Shown piece after piece: positions 4,987-6,726 of a DNA stretch of 6,726 nt. Location: assembly GCA_039933315.1 (NCBI GenBank), contig JBDTOI010000215.1, positions 1 through 6,726 of the forward strand, written 5' to 3'. The DNA is from DASXRU01 sp039933315 (GTDB lineage Bacteria > Acidobacteriota > Blastocatellia > Pyrinomonadales > Pyrinomonadaceae). The notes under the pieces were generated by a model, which was given only the letters and a program-made list of their open reading frames with translations, did not search any database and was not told where the DNA came from. The number at the start of each line of letters is the position of its first letter. The first letter of the stretch is position 1. The position numbers were made by a program, and so were the translations under genes.

Positions 4987-6726
4987 ATGAAGTCTAAAGC
5001 CGATCGAATCACAGATCTCTGCGACAGTTTCAGCGCCCTGCTGGAGCGGGAGCAGAAGAGCAGTCAGGAATTGATCTCGTCGCTTATTGAGTACGTGGGG
5101 ACTATTCAGCACGATACGGCTGACCGTCGTTGGCAACAGATCATAACTCAACTAAAGCTGATCCAGGAGCGCAACGATCTGCTTGCTGAAATGGCGCGCC
5201 GGGATTTTCTCAGCAAGATTGAGCAGGAAGCCAAAGAAATCAAGCACACCATGGCTGACAGGCGCATCGCCAGGGTGCTGGAGATTCTGGCTCGAGTCGA
5301 TCAGCCTTCGTTAAGCTCGTTTTGCGAGACCTTGCTGGATTGTTTGATCGAGCTGACCGGAGGCCAGCGCGGCTTCATTCTTTCCTACGTCCCGGAATCC
5401 AGCGAGGCAGATGTCCTGGCCGCGCGGAATTTCCAAACCACCAATCTCTCTCTGGAAGAGTATGCCTTCAGCCGCACGCTGCTGCACGACATCCTGGAGC
5501 GCGGTGAATCGCTACTCATTGATGACGCAACAAACGACCCGCAACATTCAAGAGTAGTCAGTGTCAGGAGATTCTCACTTAAGTCCGTTCTGGCAGCGCC
5601 ACTGAAACAGGGCGATCGGACCGTCGGCGTGCTGTACCTCGAGAATAACATTCACGCCTGTGCTTTCACTGAAGAAGATCGCCAGTTCCTGAACAGCGTC
5701 GCTCAACTATTCATTGTCTATCTAAGTCATGCCCGCCTGCTCCCCATTGTCTTCGAACCAGAAAGACGGGTGTTCCTCGATGCTGACAAAGCTTCCAGAG
5801 AGATCGTCGGCAGAGACGCAAAGATTCTCGCCGTGCTTGACGTGGTAAACCGAATTGCAGATTCACCCGCCACAGTTTTGATTGAAGGCGAGAGCGGCAC
5901 GGGAAAGGAGTTGGTGGCGCGCGCGCTTCATTACGAGAGCCGGCGGCGCGACCGCCCGTTTGTCGCTATCAACTGCGCCGCCATCCCCGAGAATCTACTC
6001 GAGTCAGAATTGTTCGGCCATGAAAAAGGCTCTTTTACCGGGGCGACCGAAAAGCGCATCGGTCTCATTGAGCAGGCGGCGGGTGGCACAATCTTTCTCG
6101 ATGAGGTGAGCGAACTGGCCTATGCGCTCCAACCAAAGCTGCTGCGGTTTCTGCAGTTGAATGAGTTTCGCCGCGTGGGCGGCAAAGAGCTGATTCAGGC
6201 TGATGTGCGGGCTGTGGCCGCAACCAGCAAAGACCTGAAAGACTTCGCGGCAGCCGGGAAGTTTCACGACGCGCTTTTTTATCGGCTGAACGTGATACCG
6301 GTTCGCATGCCGTCGCTGCGGGAGCGCAAACAGGACATCCCGCTGCTCATCGAACATTTTCTGCGCAAGTATTCTACCCTCTACGGAAAGAGTTTCACTC
6401 TTGAGCCACAGGTCTATGACTGGCTAAAGGAATGTCCCTTTCCCGGCAATGTTCGAGAACTCGAAAATCTGATTCATCGCCTGACAGCGCTGGCCGTCGA
6501 TAACCAGATAACTGCCGGCGATTTACCGCGCGAGTTTTTGCAAATTCCGTCTCATCGCATCAGCCTGGAAAAAGATCCCCTGTATCTTATTCTGCACACA
6601 GCGCCCACCGACCTTGATGATCTGAAAACTCGTCGCGCGATGATCAAGGATGTGCTGGCGGACCAGGAACGCCAACTGGCCGAACGTGCGCTTCAAGCTA
6701 CTGACGGAAATTTGACTGAAGCAGCC
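4987..6726 (+). CDS. Sigma-54-dependent activator with N-terminal coiled coil and GAF domain (3' end cut off)
   Basis: A bacterial enhancer-binding protein that would use ATP to remodel sigma-54 RNA polymerase. The 580 visible codons have no stop and run off the window. Residues about 10-95 are charged and helical, a likely coiled coil. Residues about 97-250 resemble a GAF sensor domain (GGQRGFILSY, SVRRFSLKSVLAAPL, VGVLYLENN). The AAA+ domain starts near 272 with REIVGRDAKI. It has Walker A GESGTGKE (301-308), NCAAIPENLLESELFGHEKG, the sigma-54 contact loop GSFTGA (348-353; consensus GAFTGA), Walker B GGTIFLDEV (366-374), sensor I region VRAVAATSKDL, the FYRLNVIPVRMPSLRER segment and sensor II PFPGNVREL (484-492). 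The C-terminus begins a Fis-type helix-turn-helix (AERALQATDGNLTEAA) and probably lacks only a few dozen residues. There is no receiver domain. ATG 4987 is the first start after the in-frame TAG at 4939-4941, although no Shine-Dalgarno is well placed. Residue 427 is His where the family usually has Arg. Target promoters are unknown; the upstream kinase is a candidate input. Confidence 0.93.
   Translation, partial: MKSKADRITDLCDSFSALLEREQKSSQELISSLIEYVGTIQHDTADRRWQQIITQLKLIQERNDLLAEMARRDFLSKIEQEAKEIKHTMADRRIARVLEILARVDQPSLSSFCETLLDCLIELTGGQRGFILSYVPESSEADVLAARNFQTTNLSLEEYAFSRTLLHDILERGESLLIDDATNDPQHSRVVSVRRFSLKSVLAAPLKQGDRTVGVLYLENNIHACAFTEEDRQFLNSVAQLFIVYLSHARLLPIVFEPERRVFLDADKASREIVGRDAKILAVLDVVNRIADSPATVLIEGESGTGKELVARALHYESRRRDRPFVAINCAAIPENLLESELFGHEKGSFTGATEKRIGLIEQAAGGTIFLDEVSELAYALQPKLLRFLQLNEFRRVGGKELIQADVRAVAATSKDLKDFAAAGKFHDALFYRLNVIPVRMPSLRERKQDIPLLIEHFLRKYSTLYGKSFTLEPQVYDWLKECPFPGNVRELENLIHRLTALAVDNQITAGDLPREFLQIPSHRISLEKDPLYLILHTAPTDLDDLKTRRAMIKDVLADQERQLAERALQATDGNLTEAA

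Noticed and set aside
4786..5151. Minus-strand open frame of about 120 codons across the gap between the two large genes
   Set aside because: It overlaps the last WD40 repeat and the N-terminus of the sigma-54 activator on the other strand, both strongly supported, and its product is not recognisable.
1..6726. CRISPR array, tRNA, rRNA, insertion sequence or attachment site
   Set aside because: I see no regularly spaced direct DNA repeats, no transposase or integrase coding, and no RNA gene signatures. The only repeats are the diverged protein-level WD40 units.

Overview
The window holds two large genes and one small one, all on the + strand, from a bacterium with a large signalling repertoire. 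The Ser/Thr kinase fused to a STAND NTPase and WD40 repeats, the GAF plus sigma-54 activator, and the TTG start for the kinase together resemble Acidobacteriota, with Planctomycetota or Myxococcota as alternatives. Base composition is moderately GC-rich and looks even across the window. The taxonomic guess is inference; no rRNA or tRNA gene is present to anchor it.

Layout. Positions 1-131 carry no gene I can name. Positions 132-528 encode a small conserved-looking protein of unknown function that is split by an apparent +1 frameshift near 199-206. After a 138-bp gap, 667-4905 encodes a 1412-residue membrane protein. Its parts in order are a Ser/Thr protein kinase, a two-helix membrane hairpin, an nSTAND1-type P-loop NTPase, a third membrane helix, and fourteen WD40-type repeats, enough for two seven-bladed propellers. 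After 81 bp, 4987 to the window end encodes a sigma-54-dependent activator (bacterial enhancer-binding protein): coiled coil, GAF, AAA+ and the start of a Fis-type DNA-binding helix-turn-helix. It is cut by the window edge.

How they may work together. The kinase-NTPase protein is predicted to keep both enzymatic domains in the cytoplasm and its propellers outside the membrane, so it looks like an envelope sensor or scaffold with two cytoplasmic outputs. The activator next door has no receiver domain and so no ordinary histidine-kinase input. Its inputs would be the GAF domain and possibly phosphorylation by the adjacent kinase. A kinase-to-sigma-54 module is the most interesting hypothesis here, but only proximity and shared orientation support it. 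Two motif departures stand out: the kinase catalytic loop reads HGDITPEN, and the activator has His at one of the two conserved arginine positions of its AAA+ Arg-finger segment.
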